From positions 434,001 through 498,000 of the forward strand of contig NZ_JAOQJQ010000002.1 in the NCBI RefSeq assembly GCF_025566885.1: 64,000 bases of DNA. The letters are read 5' to 3'. The stretch comes from Brotonthovivens ammoniilytica (GTDB lineage Bacteria > Bacillota > Clostridia > Lachnospirales > Lachnospiraceae). Position 1 is the first letter of the stretch. Every line of letters starts with the position of its first letter. Below are positions 1 to 8,600 of the stretch, in pieces. The notes under the pieces are model-generated. The model had not been told where the DNA came from. It made no database searches and worked only from the letters and a program-made list of their open reading frames with translations. Made by a program: the position numbers and the translations under genes.

Positions 1-1
1 T

Positions 2-3000
2 TACACGGTAACAGAACAGTCTATCGACAAATATGTTCCGCAGGAGGTTCACAGAGTAACTGTTGTTGCCGGTCAGGTGGCAAAGGTCAACTTCAATAAT
101 GTTCTCAAGAGAGGTAATCTTCAGGTTATCAAATCTTCGGAGGATAATCTTGTAGAGGGCGTTACCTTCCACCTTTACGGCACTTCTCTTGCGGGTATTG
201 CCGTAGATGAATATGCCGTAACAGATAAGAACGGTGTTGCTTCTTTCAATGATGTGCTTATCAGCGGTACTACCCCTTACACTGTTGAAGAAGTAGATAC
301 GGCTATCCGTTATGTTGTGCCTGCAAATCAGACCGCACCGATTAACTGGAAAGATGTTACAACCCGCAATTTCACGAACATTCTCAAAAAGTTCAGCGTA
401 ACTGTAACAAAGAGCGACCGTGAGGAAGGAACGCCGCAGGGCGACGCTACCCTTGCCGGAGCAGTTTACGGTATCTATAAAGGCGAAACCCTTGTGGACA
501 AGTATGTAACGGATAAGAACGGTCAGTTTACCACAAAGGAATATATCTGTGATGACGACTGGACAATCCGTGAAATCACTCCGTCCGAGGGCTATCTGCT
601 TGATACCACAATCCATAAGGTCGGTGCTGAACCGCAGCTTTATACGGTTGAACACAATCAGACAGCAAATGATGTTACAGAGCAGGTTATGAAAGGTAAT
701 ATCGCCATCATCAAGCATACCGATAACGGAGAAACACAGATTGAGACACCTGAAAACGGTGCAACCTTTGAAATCTATCTCAAATCTTTCGGCAGCTTTG
801 ACGCAGCAGAAGAAGATGAAAGAGATGTTATCGTCTGTGATGAAAACGGCTTCGGTCAGACAAAGAATATGCCGTATGGTGTATATACCGTTCATCAGAC
901 CTCCGGTTGGGAAGGTCGTGAGCTTATGAAAGACTTTGATGTGTTCATTGCTCAGGACGGTCAGACCTACCGCTATCTTATTAACAACGCAAACTTTGAA
1001 AGCTATATCAAGGTTGTCAAGGTGGACGCAGAAAGCGGTAAAAACATTCCGTATGCCGGTGCAGGCTTCAAAATCTTTGACCCTAACGGTAATCAGGTAA
1101 CAATGACCTTTACTTATCCTACTCCGACAACGATTGATACTTTCTACACCGACGCAAACGGACAGCTTGTTACACCGGAGAAACTGGAATACGGCAAGGG
1201 ATATTCTCTTGTGGAAGTTCAGGCTCCTTACGGATATGTGCTTGACAGCTCACCGGTGTACTTTGATGTGGCAGAGGAACATTCTTCCGATGAGGGTGGT
1301 ATTACCGTGATTAAGGTAGATAAGCCTAATATGGCACAGAAAGGTACTGTCAGCATTGAAAAGACCGGCGAGGTATTCTCAGGGGTAAACATCTCCGGAG
1401 AGGAAAATACCGATGTGATTTATCAGCCTGTCTATGAAGTGAAAGGTCTTGCAGGTGCGGTCTATGAGATTACCGCAGCAGAAGATGTTATCACGCCTGA
1501 CGGAACACTCCGTTATGCAAAGGGCGAGGTCGTAGATACTGTTACCACATATGAAAACGGACTTGCAAAGAGTAAGGAGCTTTACCTCGGCAGATATACG
1601 GTAGTTGAAATTACCGCACCGGAGGGTATGGTTATCAACAAGGAAGCACACGAGGTCGAGCTTACCTACGCAGGTCAGGAAGTCGCCGTGACGGAAACTG
1701 CAACCAGCTTCGTAAACGAGAGACAAAAGGTTACGGTAAGTCTTGAAAAGGCAATCGAAAAGAACGACATCTTCAATATCGGCAACGGCGATGAAGTAAA
1801 AAACATCAGCTTCGGACTTTTTGCCGCCGAGGAACTTGTTTCCGCAAGCGGTACTTCTATCCCGGCAGACGGACTGATTGAGATTATCTCTCTTTCCGAA
1901 AACGGCAAGGCAGTTATCAAAACCGACCTTCCTTTCGGAAGCTACTATGTAAAGGAGCTTGCAACCGATGAGCATTATATCCTTTCCGACAGCAAGTATC
2001 CGTTTACTTTCAGCTATGCGGGACAGGATACCGAAAATGTTGAGATTGCAGTCAACGACGGCAAGCCGATTGAAAATAAGCTCATTTACGGCTCTGTCTC
2101 CGGTAAGAAGATTACCGAGAACGGCGAAGAACTCGGAGGTGCAGTTATCGGACTGTTTAAGGCTGATGAAACCAAATTTACAAAAGAAAATGCTTTGATG
2201 ACTGCTACCTCTGAAAAAGACGGTAGCTTTTCTTTTGAGAAAGTGCCGTATGGCAACTGGCTTGTAAGAGAAATTGAACAGCCGGAGGGATTTGTTCTCA
2301 ATGAAACTTCTTATGAAGTTAAAATCTCCGAAGTCGGTCAGGTCATTGAGGTTGAAATCGTCAATGAGTATGTTCACGGCAATATCAAGTTGACTAAGGT
2401 CGATGAAGATTACCCGGACAACAAACTGACGGGTGCAACCTTTGAGGTTTACAAAGATGTAAACGGCGACGGCAAACTGGACGACGGCGACGAGCTTATC
2501 GGTACGCTTACTGAAACAACTACGGGTATTTACGAGATGAAGGAGCTTCTTTACGGAAAATACCTTGTAAGAGAAACCAAAGCACCGGAAGGCTTTGAGC
2601 TTGATAAGGGTGTGTACTCTGTTTTCATCGAAAAAGATGAAAACACATACGAGGTAGAAAACAAAGCCGGCGTCGGCTTTATTAACACGGCAATGAAAGG
2701 AAACCTGAAAATCGTTAAGACTTCCTCTGATGGTAAGGTTGAAGGTTTCACTTTCAGAGTTACGGGAGTAAACGGTTATGACCGCAGCTTCACGACCGAT
2801 AAGAACGGCGAAATCATTATCGAGGGACTTCGTATCGGCGATTACACCGTTTCCGAGGTTCAGGATACTGTTTCTGCTTCCTATGTGCTTCCTGCGGATA
2901 AGATTGCAACCGTAAAGGTCGGCTCTACTACCGTTGTGGAAATGCACAATGAGCTGAGAGACACACCAAAGACCGGAGATAACAGCAATGTCGGCTTGTG

Positions 3001-3088
3001 GACTGCACTTGCGGGACTTTCTGCCCTCGGTATTGTAGGCACAGCCGTTGTTGCGTACAGAAAAAAGAAGAAGGAGGACAATGAGTAA
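2..3088 (+). CDS. CnaB-repeat (SpaA-like) cell-wall adhesin, 5' end outside window
   Basis: Surface protein with about nine tandem CnaB/SpaA-type prealbumin domains of roughly 90-110 residues. Each opens with a strand of the form V-x-K-x-D (for example NIKLTKVDEDYPDNKLTGATF) and closes with a Y-x-V-x-E-x-x-A-P-x-G-Y-like strand, the layout in which Lys-Asn isopeptide bonds form. The C-terminus has a TPKTGD sorting signal (an LPxTG variant), a hydrophobic stretch and a KKKKEDNE tail, so it should be covalently wall-anchored. The frame is open from base 2 and already encodes repeat sequence there, so the GTG at 77 is internal and the true start and signal peptide lie upstream. A class B sortase is encoded at 26223. 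Family role: adhesion or mating-pair contact in conjugative elements. The substrate is not deducible. Confidence 0.9.
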   Translation, partial: YTVTEQSIDKYVPQEVHRVTVVAGQVAKVNFNNVLKRGNLQVIKSSEDNLVEGVTFHLYGTSLAGIAVDEYAVTDKNGVASFNDVLISGTTPYTVEEVDTAIRYVVPANQTAPINWKDVTTRNFTNILKKFSVTVTKSDREEGTPQGDATLAGAVYGIYKGETLVDKYVTDKNGQFTTKEYICDDDWTIREITPSEGYLLDTTIHKVGAEPQLYTVEHNQTANDVTEQVMKGNIAIIKHTDNGETQIETPENGATFEIYLKSFGSFDAAEEDERDVIVCDENGFGQTKNMPYGVYTVHQTSGWEGRELMKDFDVFIAQDGQTYRYLINNANFESYIKVVKVDAESGKNIPYAGAGFKIFDPNGNQVTMTFTYPTPTTIDTFYTDANGQLVTPEKLEYGKGYSLVEVQAPYGYVLDSSPVYFDVAEEHSSDEGGITVIKVDKPNMAQKGTVSIEKTGEVFSGVNISGEENTDVIYQPVYEVKGLAGAVYEITAAEDVITPDGTLRYAKGEVVDTVTTYENGLAKSKELYLGRYTVVEITAPEGMVINKEAHEVELTYAGQEVAVTETATSFVNERQKVTVSLEKAIEKNDIFNIGNGDEVKNISFGLFAAEELVSASGTSIPADGLIEIISLSENGKAVIKTDLPFGSYYVKELATDEHYILSDSKYPFTFSYAGQDTENVEIAVNDGKPIENKLIYGSVSGKKITENGEELGGAVIGLFKADETKFTKENALMTATSEKDGSFSFEKVPYGNWLVREIEQPEGFVLNETSYEVKISEVGQVIEVEIVNEYVHGNIKLTKVDEDYPDNKLTGATFEVYKDVNGDGKLDDGDELIGTLTETTTGIYEMKELLYGKYLVRETKAPEGFELDKGVYSVFIEKDENTYEVENKAGVGFINTAMKGNLKIVKTSSDGKVEGFTFRVTGVNGYDRSFTTDKNGEIIIEGLRIGDYTVSEVQDTVSASYVLPADKIATVKVGSTTVVEMHNELRDTPKTGDNSNVGLWTALAGLSALGIVGTAVVAYRKKKKEDNE

Positions 3089-3177
3089 TGGACGCTAAAA
3101 CAATCGTAGCAGTTGTATTGGTCGCCTTTATTATCGGCGGCTTTATCTTCTTGCAGATTAAGAACAGAAAGAAATAA
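3088..3177 (+). CDS. 29-residue single-pass membrane peptide
   Basis: A very short gene whose ATG overlaps the TAA of the adhesin (TAATG), with an AAGGAGGA Shine-Dalgarno inside the end of that gene. It encodes about 18 hydrophobic residues (IVAVVLVAFIIGGFIFLQI) followed by a KNRKK basic tail, which is a typical positive-inside anchor. The tight coupling suggests it is made together with the adhesin. Function is unknown; the short length makes the call depend on coupling and ribosome site rather than homology. Confidence 0.55.
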   Translation: MDAKTIVAVVLVAFIIGGFIFLQIKNRKK

Positions 3178-3236
3178 GGAACGCTTGTGTGGGCGGAGTG
3201 AAAACTTCGCCCACGGTTCTTTTACGGAGGTGCATT

Positions 3237-3530
3237 ATGAACAAGCTAAAGACGGTTGACAGCAAGGTGCTTGCAATACTCAGAGAATGCCCCGAAACGA
3301 GGTATGACGATATGCAGCTTATCCTTTGCTATTACAACCGATACAGCTATATGAGAGTCGGAGATTTACCGCTTGAGGATATAGTCAACAACTATAAAGG
3401 GTACGGCTTGCCGTGCTTTGAGACTATCCGCAGAGCAAGACAGAGAGTGCAATCCCTGTTTCCCGAACTGTCAAGGCAGTGCAGTGGCTGCGACTGCGGA
3501 AACATCAGAATTGTGATTGAAGTAAGCTGA
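3237..3530 (+). CDS. Conserved-looking ICE protein of unknown function, 97 aa
   Basis: Starts at the ATG at 3237, 7 bases after a strong ACGGAGGT ribosome site; an in-frame upstream GTG at 3189 has no such site. The product is soluble and basic, with a central DLPLEDIVNNYKGYG stretch and a FETIRRARQRVQ segment that reads like a recognition helix. The C-terminus carries a CSGCDCG cluster that could bind metal. The overall pattern (helical, R-rich helix, DNA-handling neighbours) would fit a small DNA-binding protein, but I do not recognise the family. It is followed after 9 bases by the next gene, so it belongs to the backbone operon. Confidence 0.7.
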   Translation: MNKLKTVDSKVLAILRECPETRYDDMQLILCYYNRYSYMRVGDLPLEDIVNNYKGYGLPCFETIRRARQRVQSLFPELSRQCSGCDCGNIRIVIEVS

Positions 3531-3539
3531 GGTGTGGAT

Positions 3540-4133
3540 ATGAACGAGGAAAAAAGAAAAATCGGTGAATACACCGTTCTCTGCTCGGTCAATGTGGGCG
3601 AAAAGGAGGTTATCTTGGCTTCCAATGAGCAAAGCACAAACGGCAATAAGTTTTTGTGCGGCTTTGCGGAGCGAAACGACCTGTTTGAACTGTGTTCGGA
3701 ATGTATGGTAAGCGATGACTATATTGAAATCGTACACCTTTTCGGAAGCCGTGTGGCAAATGAAGCGGAGCTTTTCAAGAAACAGGTAGAAAAGCTGGAT
3801 ATTCCAATCACACTCATAACGGAAGCCGACTGTATCCCCGACCACTATTCCAAAGACATCAACGGCAAAATCATAGCCATTGACCCCAAGGTATTAAAGC
3901 CTGAATTTCAGAGAGCCGACAGACAGCTCTACTATGTTACAGGTGGTTTCGGTGCGTCGGCAAACAGCCGTGGAAGCGCCGTGTTTTGTACCAATCTTCA
4001 CACCGGCAAATCAACCCGATATGAAAGAATGGATGTTATGGGCGAAGTAAAGCCTGAGCGTCTGCCTGAATGGGCAAAGGAAAAGGCACAAGAGCTTTTA
4101 CACAAGAAGCGAAACAAAGACAAACAACGATAA
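3540..4133 (+). CDS. ICE backbone protein of unknown function, 197 aa
   Basis: The start chosen is the ATG at 3540 behind GAGGTG; the in-frame GTG at 3534 is inside the ribosome site. An N-terminal half (about 1-100) contains VGEKEVILASNE and LCGFAERNDLF; the C-terminal half contains the distinctive YYVTGGFGASANSRGSAVF segment followed by a basic KKRNKDKQR tail. Proteins with this second segment commonly accompany the large methylase-helicase gene in Clostridial ICEs and belong with the poorly characterised large-polyvalent-protein-associated families; that assignment is from memory of gene neighbourhoods. No catalytic motif is evident. Confidence 0.75.
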   Translation: MNEEKRKIGEYTVLCSVNVGEKEVILASNEQSTNGNKFLCGFAERNDLFELCSECMVSDDYIEIVHLFGSRVANEAELFKKQVEKLDIPITLITEADCIPDHYSKDINGKIIAIDPKVLKPEFQRADRQLYYVTGGFGASANSRGSAVFCTNLHTGKSTRYERMDVMGEVKPERLPEWAKEKAQELLHKKRNKDKQR

Positions 4134-4146
4134 GGAGGACAAAGCA

Positions 4147-4380
4147 ATGAAGGAAAAATTCACTTTTCAACAGAAAACAAAGCTTCTGACGAAACTGTTT
4201 GACGCAGGCTGCAATACCGAAAAGAAATTGCAGCAGCTTGATATGGAGAGCATTTTGAAAATTCCCGGTATCACTATTCCGGATATGAGCCTGATTATCG
4301 AGCTTCAGAAGCAGACCAAAGCCAATAAGCTGTTCTCTTATTTGGGAGGTGGCACTGATGAGCAGGCAGGAACAGAATGA
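4147..4380 (+). CDS. Small helical ICE protein, 77 aa
   Basis: Clear AAGGAGGA ribosome site before the ATG at 4147. The product is predicted helical, with FDAGCNTEKKLQQLDMESIL and PGITIPDMSLIIELQKQTKANKLFSYL segments, and no membrane segment or metal motif. Its 3' end overlaps the start of the next gene by 23 bases, with the next ribosome site lying inside it, so translation is likely coupled. Function unknown. Confidence 0.7.
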   Translation: MKEKFTFQQKTKLLTKLFDAGCNTEKKLQQLDMESILKIPGITIPDMSLIIELQKQTKANKLFSYLGGGTDEQAGTE

Positions 4381-4915
4381 CCGTCATATCATTTGGAGCG
4401 ACATTAGCCTTGACCTTGATGATTGGCGAGAGTCTTTGGAGGAACTGTATCCCGGATATTCCGATGATGAGCTTTACGACATTATGGTAAAATCCAATGC
4501 CGAAAATCTTTATGATGAACGAGTAAATCTCAACATTCAGCTTTCACAGCCGATTATCGTAATCGGCGACCTCGGCAGATGGAACGGCAGAGTGGCGGGC
4601 TACAAGATGATTGATTCCGGCAACATTAAGGACTGCCTTTACTCCGATACCGATTACACCGAATGGTATGTGGATAAGTACGGCGACCTTAGAGCCGATG
4701 CCGTTCATCACGACGGAACAAACCATTATCTATACCGTGTATTCAAAGACGGTGTTACCGATACGCAGATTGAAAATCTGCAAGATAAAATCTATAACGG
4801 AAAAGCCACAAGAGCCGACATCACACGAGTTACCAAAAGGCTCGGCGATGACATTGCCGGAGTTTATGGTTTTCCTATTCCAAAGCAAAGACAAACAAAC
4901 GAACAAGCGAGGTGA
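4358..4915 (+). CDS. ICE backbone protein of unknown function, 185 aa
   Basis: The ATG at 4358 follows GGGAGGT by 7 bases and is preferred to the in-frame GTG at 4349, which overlaps that site. The protein is acidic at its N-terminus (DISLDLDDWRESLEELYPGYSDDELYDIM). A central segment has the form IVIGDLGRWNGRVAGYKMI-x-SGNIKDCLYSDTDYTEWYVD, followed by a histidine-containing DAVHHDGTNHYLYR strand. This arrangement recurs in Clostridial ICEs beside the giant methylase-helicase gene. No known catalytic domain is visible, and a role in plasmid-like maintenance or anti-defence is only conjecture. Confidence 0.75.
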   Translation: MSRQEQNDRHIIWSDISLDLDDWRESLEELYPGYSDDELYDIMVKSNAENLYDERVNLNIQLSQPIIVIGDLGRWNGRVAGYKMIDSGNIKDCLYSDTDYTEWYVDKYGDLRADAVHHDGTNHYLYRVFKDGVTDTQIENLQDKIYNGKATRADITRVTKRLGDDIAGVYGFPIPKQRQTNEQAR

Positions 4916-4920
4916 TGAAA

Positions 4921-5610
4921 ATGGATTACAGAGTATTGACCGAAGCAGAGCGTAAATACACCTTCAGCCAAAGTCAGCAACTCTCAATGCAGACCGGTCT
5001 TATCGGGTATTTGAGGGCAGATTTCGGCAGTACGGGCAAAGAGTTCTATTCCACTTGGAACGATTTCAGAAAGGACTTAAAGACCGACGATTTCAAAAAG
5101 GAATTTGACTTGGTGATAAACTCCTACCGTTTCGGGGACGGCGAGTTTTTAAGCGGCAGAAGCACTATGTCAAAATTCTGCTATGAACACCCCGAAAGCA
5201 GCTACGAAGATGACCGCAATCAATACGGCGTCCGTGTTGATACCGAGCGATATTCCTACCTTATGCGTTTAAATCCCAACCGTGGAGAGTACAATCTGTA
5301 CTGCTATTGCTATCAGAAAGAGTGGCTGAACAACCACTTGAAAAATGCCGAGCGTGGTATCCGATTTATTGACCCGCACTATCAGGAGCAGTTTCGCATT
5401 GCGGACGGAGAAAAAATCTCAATCAAGCTCGGCGACGGCAAAACAATGGAGAGAACTTGCAGATATATCGACGACTACCATTTGGAGGTCGGCACAAATC
5501 TCTACCATATCTGCGAATTTGCCGAGCTTTGCGAGAGAAACGGTCATACCGTAGAACCAGCCGCAAAAGAAAACACGAAATCCGCAAAGGACAAACAAAA
5601 AACACGATAA
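4921..5610 (+). CDS. ICE backbone protein, LPD-like, 229 aa
   Basis: Starts at the ATG at 4921, six bases after GAGGTG; two nearer in-frame starts (4912, 4915) overlap the ribosome site. The N-terminal half is rich in aromatic residues (YLRADFGSTGKEFYSTWNDF), the middle contains YCYCYQKEWLNNHLKNAERGI, and the C-terminal third is a small beta domain ending in a His/Cys pair (NLYHICEFAELCERNGH). It resembles the large-polyvalent-protein-associated domains that occur either alone or fused to the methylase-helicase giant encoded immediately downstream; I cannot give the exact domain number. A KDKQKTR basic tail is typical of this operon. Confidence 0.75.
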   Translation: MDYRVLTEAERKYTFSQSQQLSMQTGLIGYLRADFGSTGKEFYSTWNDFRKDLKTDDFKKEFDLVINSYRFGDGEFLSGRSTMSKFCYEHPESSYEDDRNQYGVRVDTERYSYLMRLNPNRGEYNLYCYCYQKEWLNNHLKNAERGIRFIDPHYQEQFRIADGEKISIKLGDGKTMERTCRYIDDYHLEVGTNLYHICEFAELCERNGHTVEPAAKENTKSAKDKQKTR

Positions 5611-5625
5611 GGAGGTGCAGACGAG

Positions 5626-8600
5626 GTGGCAAGAAAATTTGACCTGATTTCAGAGCTGTATGAAAGAACCTGTTTTGCAGTTACAGACAATCCAGTATAC
5701 TGGCAATCGTTTCTGAAAACAGCAGGCAGAAATTTCAGGCTCCGATTTGATGAACAGCTTCTCATTTATGCCCAAAGACCCGATGCAACAGCCGTGCTTG
5801 AAATCGAACGATGGAACGGTACTTTCGGTCGTTGGGTAAACCGAGGTGCAAAAGGTATTGCCGTATTTGAGGACGCAGACAGAAGCCGTCAAAGGCTGAT
5901 TCATTACTTTGATATATCGGATACCCACGAAAGCAGATATTCCCGCCCTGTTCCGATTTGGGAGATGAGACCCGAATTTGAAGCAGAGGTTATTGAAACG
6001 CTTGAAAACACTTTCGGTGCGGTAAACGATACAACGAGTATTGAAAACGTCGTCAAAGAGAGCATTGCCAATGCCGTAGAGGACAACATCGCAGACTATA
6101 TCTCCGACTTTATGAGTTTGGGTGCAGGAAGCGATATTGAGTATTTGTCTGCCAACGAAGCAAATGCCTTGTATTTGGAGCTTGTCAGAAACAGCGTATC
6201 ATATATGGTTATGGCACGATTGGGGCTGGACGCAGACAAGGTTTATTCTCCCGATGACTTTGCCGGGATTTCAAGCTTCAATTCACAGGAAGTTCTCAAT
6301 GCGGTGGGTATTGCTACAAGCGACATTGCTGAAATGGCGTTGCTCCCTGTCAGCAGAACAATCAGCACGCTCAGCAAGGAAAATCGCATAATTGATGAAC
6401 AGGGGCAATCCGAATACAATAAAGACATCAAAGACGAAAGGAGTCAAAGCGATGAGCGAAATCACATACACGATGGTGGGAGATTACAATCTTCCGAACC
6501 TGAAGCTGCCGGAGCAGACGGAAGTGACTCTCGGCAGATGGTCGCAGATGAGGAGAACTTATCTGAAGGAACATCACAAAATCCTGTACTACAATCTTCT
6601 GACGAAAGGGATTCTGAACAGTCACTTGGCGGAGGTTCAGCAGAGAGCCAGCGAACTGGAGAAAACTCTCGTAAAGCAGATGGCACAGAAAGCCGGACTG
6701 ACGGAGCAGATGAAGGCGGAAGATATGATGAAATGGGTTCGCCTGATGAACAACATCAGGAACTCGGCACAGGAAATCGTGAAGAAACAGGTAATATTCG
6801 CTTAGAGTATTACGACAGAAACCACGAGAACAAGAGCCTGCCGTTTTTCGGTGGCGATGATACTATCCGAGAGATACTCGGCACTACCCCGCATTTGTCC
6901 GCTTCAAAGGAAGAAATCAAAGACTTCTATGAGAGAAATAGGGACAATGCGACCCGTACCGAATATATCAAGGGTATTTTCAACAACGATTACACACAGC
7001 TACCTTTAAGCAACGGCAGGCTTGTCGGCTACAAAACGTTTCAGAATGTCCTCCACTTGTGGGAGGGCGAATACGAAAACAGAACCGCTCAGAGCTTCTA
7101 CGACTGGGGCGTTATCGCACAGCATTTTGAAGCAATGAGACTTTTGGGAGAATTGACCGATACAATGAAACCGCTTCCGTCTATGGACGGTCAGTTGACT
7201 CTTATAATGGGCAATCAGGCAGAGAAACAAAAAACCTCTGCCTTTACTTTTTCTCAGGAAATCATAGACGCTGTATTGACCCGTGGAAGCGGAGTTTCCG
7301 AAGGCAAAATGCGTATCTATGAGCAGTTTGAAAAGAGCCTTTCCGCAAAAGAGAACGCCGACTTTTTGAAAAACGAATACGGTTGGGGCGGCTCTTACCC
7401 TGTCATTATCGGTGCAGGCATTGACGAACAGCACGACGGAAAAGGTATCACAATTTCAAAAGGTATCGGAAGCGACAAGCCGCACATTACGCTTTCTTGG
7501 TCTCAGGTTGAAAAGCGTATCGGAGACCTTATCCGTATGGACAGATACCTAAATCCAAAGGAAAAAGAACAGTACCCTGAATGGCTTGAAAAGCAGGAAG
7601 AACGGCGAGCCGAGCTTGCAGAGCAGAGAAAAAACCGTGAGATACTTTCTACCGCACCGCCTGAACCTGAAAACAAAGAGGACGAACCGGAAGCACAGTA
7701 TGAATATCATCTCGGCGACAGCGTTTATATCGGGGCTTCGCAGTATGAGATTTTGTCCTTTGATGAAAACCGTGTAATGCTTTATGACTTTGATATGCCG
7801 CTTTTCAACAAGGAGCTTTCAAGGGAAGAATTTGACCGCAAAGTGCGTGAAAATCCAATGAACGACCACTTGAAGGTCAGTGTATTACCGGCGGAAGAAA
7901 AAACCGTTACAGGCGAAAATGAAACTCAAAATGATACCGAAACCGTACAGGATTTCAGTCCGAAAACCGGTTATGACGATGCCTTCTTTATCGACCGGTA
8001 CAATGAAAGCGTTACTTGGATGTACTATAACCCCGACAGCAATGCCGGAGGTCAGTATGTTACAAATACGCTTTCTTTTGACGAGATACAGCAAGCTGCA
8101 CGGGAATATGACTCGACTGAGGATTTCTTTGATTACCTCGGCAGCATTGCAAATCAGGAGCTTGCCGATGTAGGTACTGAATGGTTTGAGGACGCAGACC
8201 GAGAATTTCACAGGACACCGGATTTGACCGACTGTACCTCTGCCACAATGGAAACTCTTATTAAAAACGCTGAAAGAGCTGATATGGTAGCAACAAATAT
8301 CGGGAATGTACCGATTGAGGATTACAGAGAAATCGTTGCTACTCAAAACGGTTTTGACAGTTATGAGGAAATGTATAACGAGGGTGTTCGTATCGGCAAC
8401 GGTTACGACAAAGAGCCTGAACCGATTGTACCCGCTTGGGAGCAAAAGAAAAAGTCAAAGGTAAAGAGCTTTGACCTCCACCCGGATATTCCGATGTCGG
8501 AGCGACACAACTTTGACCTTGCCAATAATCAGGTTGAAGAAGTGAACAAAAAAGAGCGTTTTCACAGAAACTATGCAGCGATTAAGGTCTTGAAGGATTG

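Noticed and set aside
1379..2947. A 522-codon open frame antisense to the adhesin gene
   Set aside because: It lies wholly opposite a repeat-rich gene with biased codons, lacks a ribosome site and its translation is Cys/Phe-rich with no family pattern; a shadow of the coding strand.
5626..6451. Frameshift or separate gene in the first part of the giant protein
   Set aside because: The frame is continuous from a good ribosome site through the linker; the nested TnpV explains the local change in composition.
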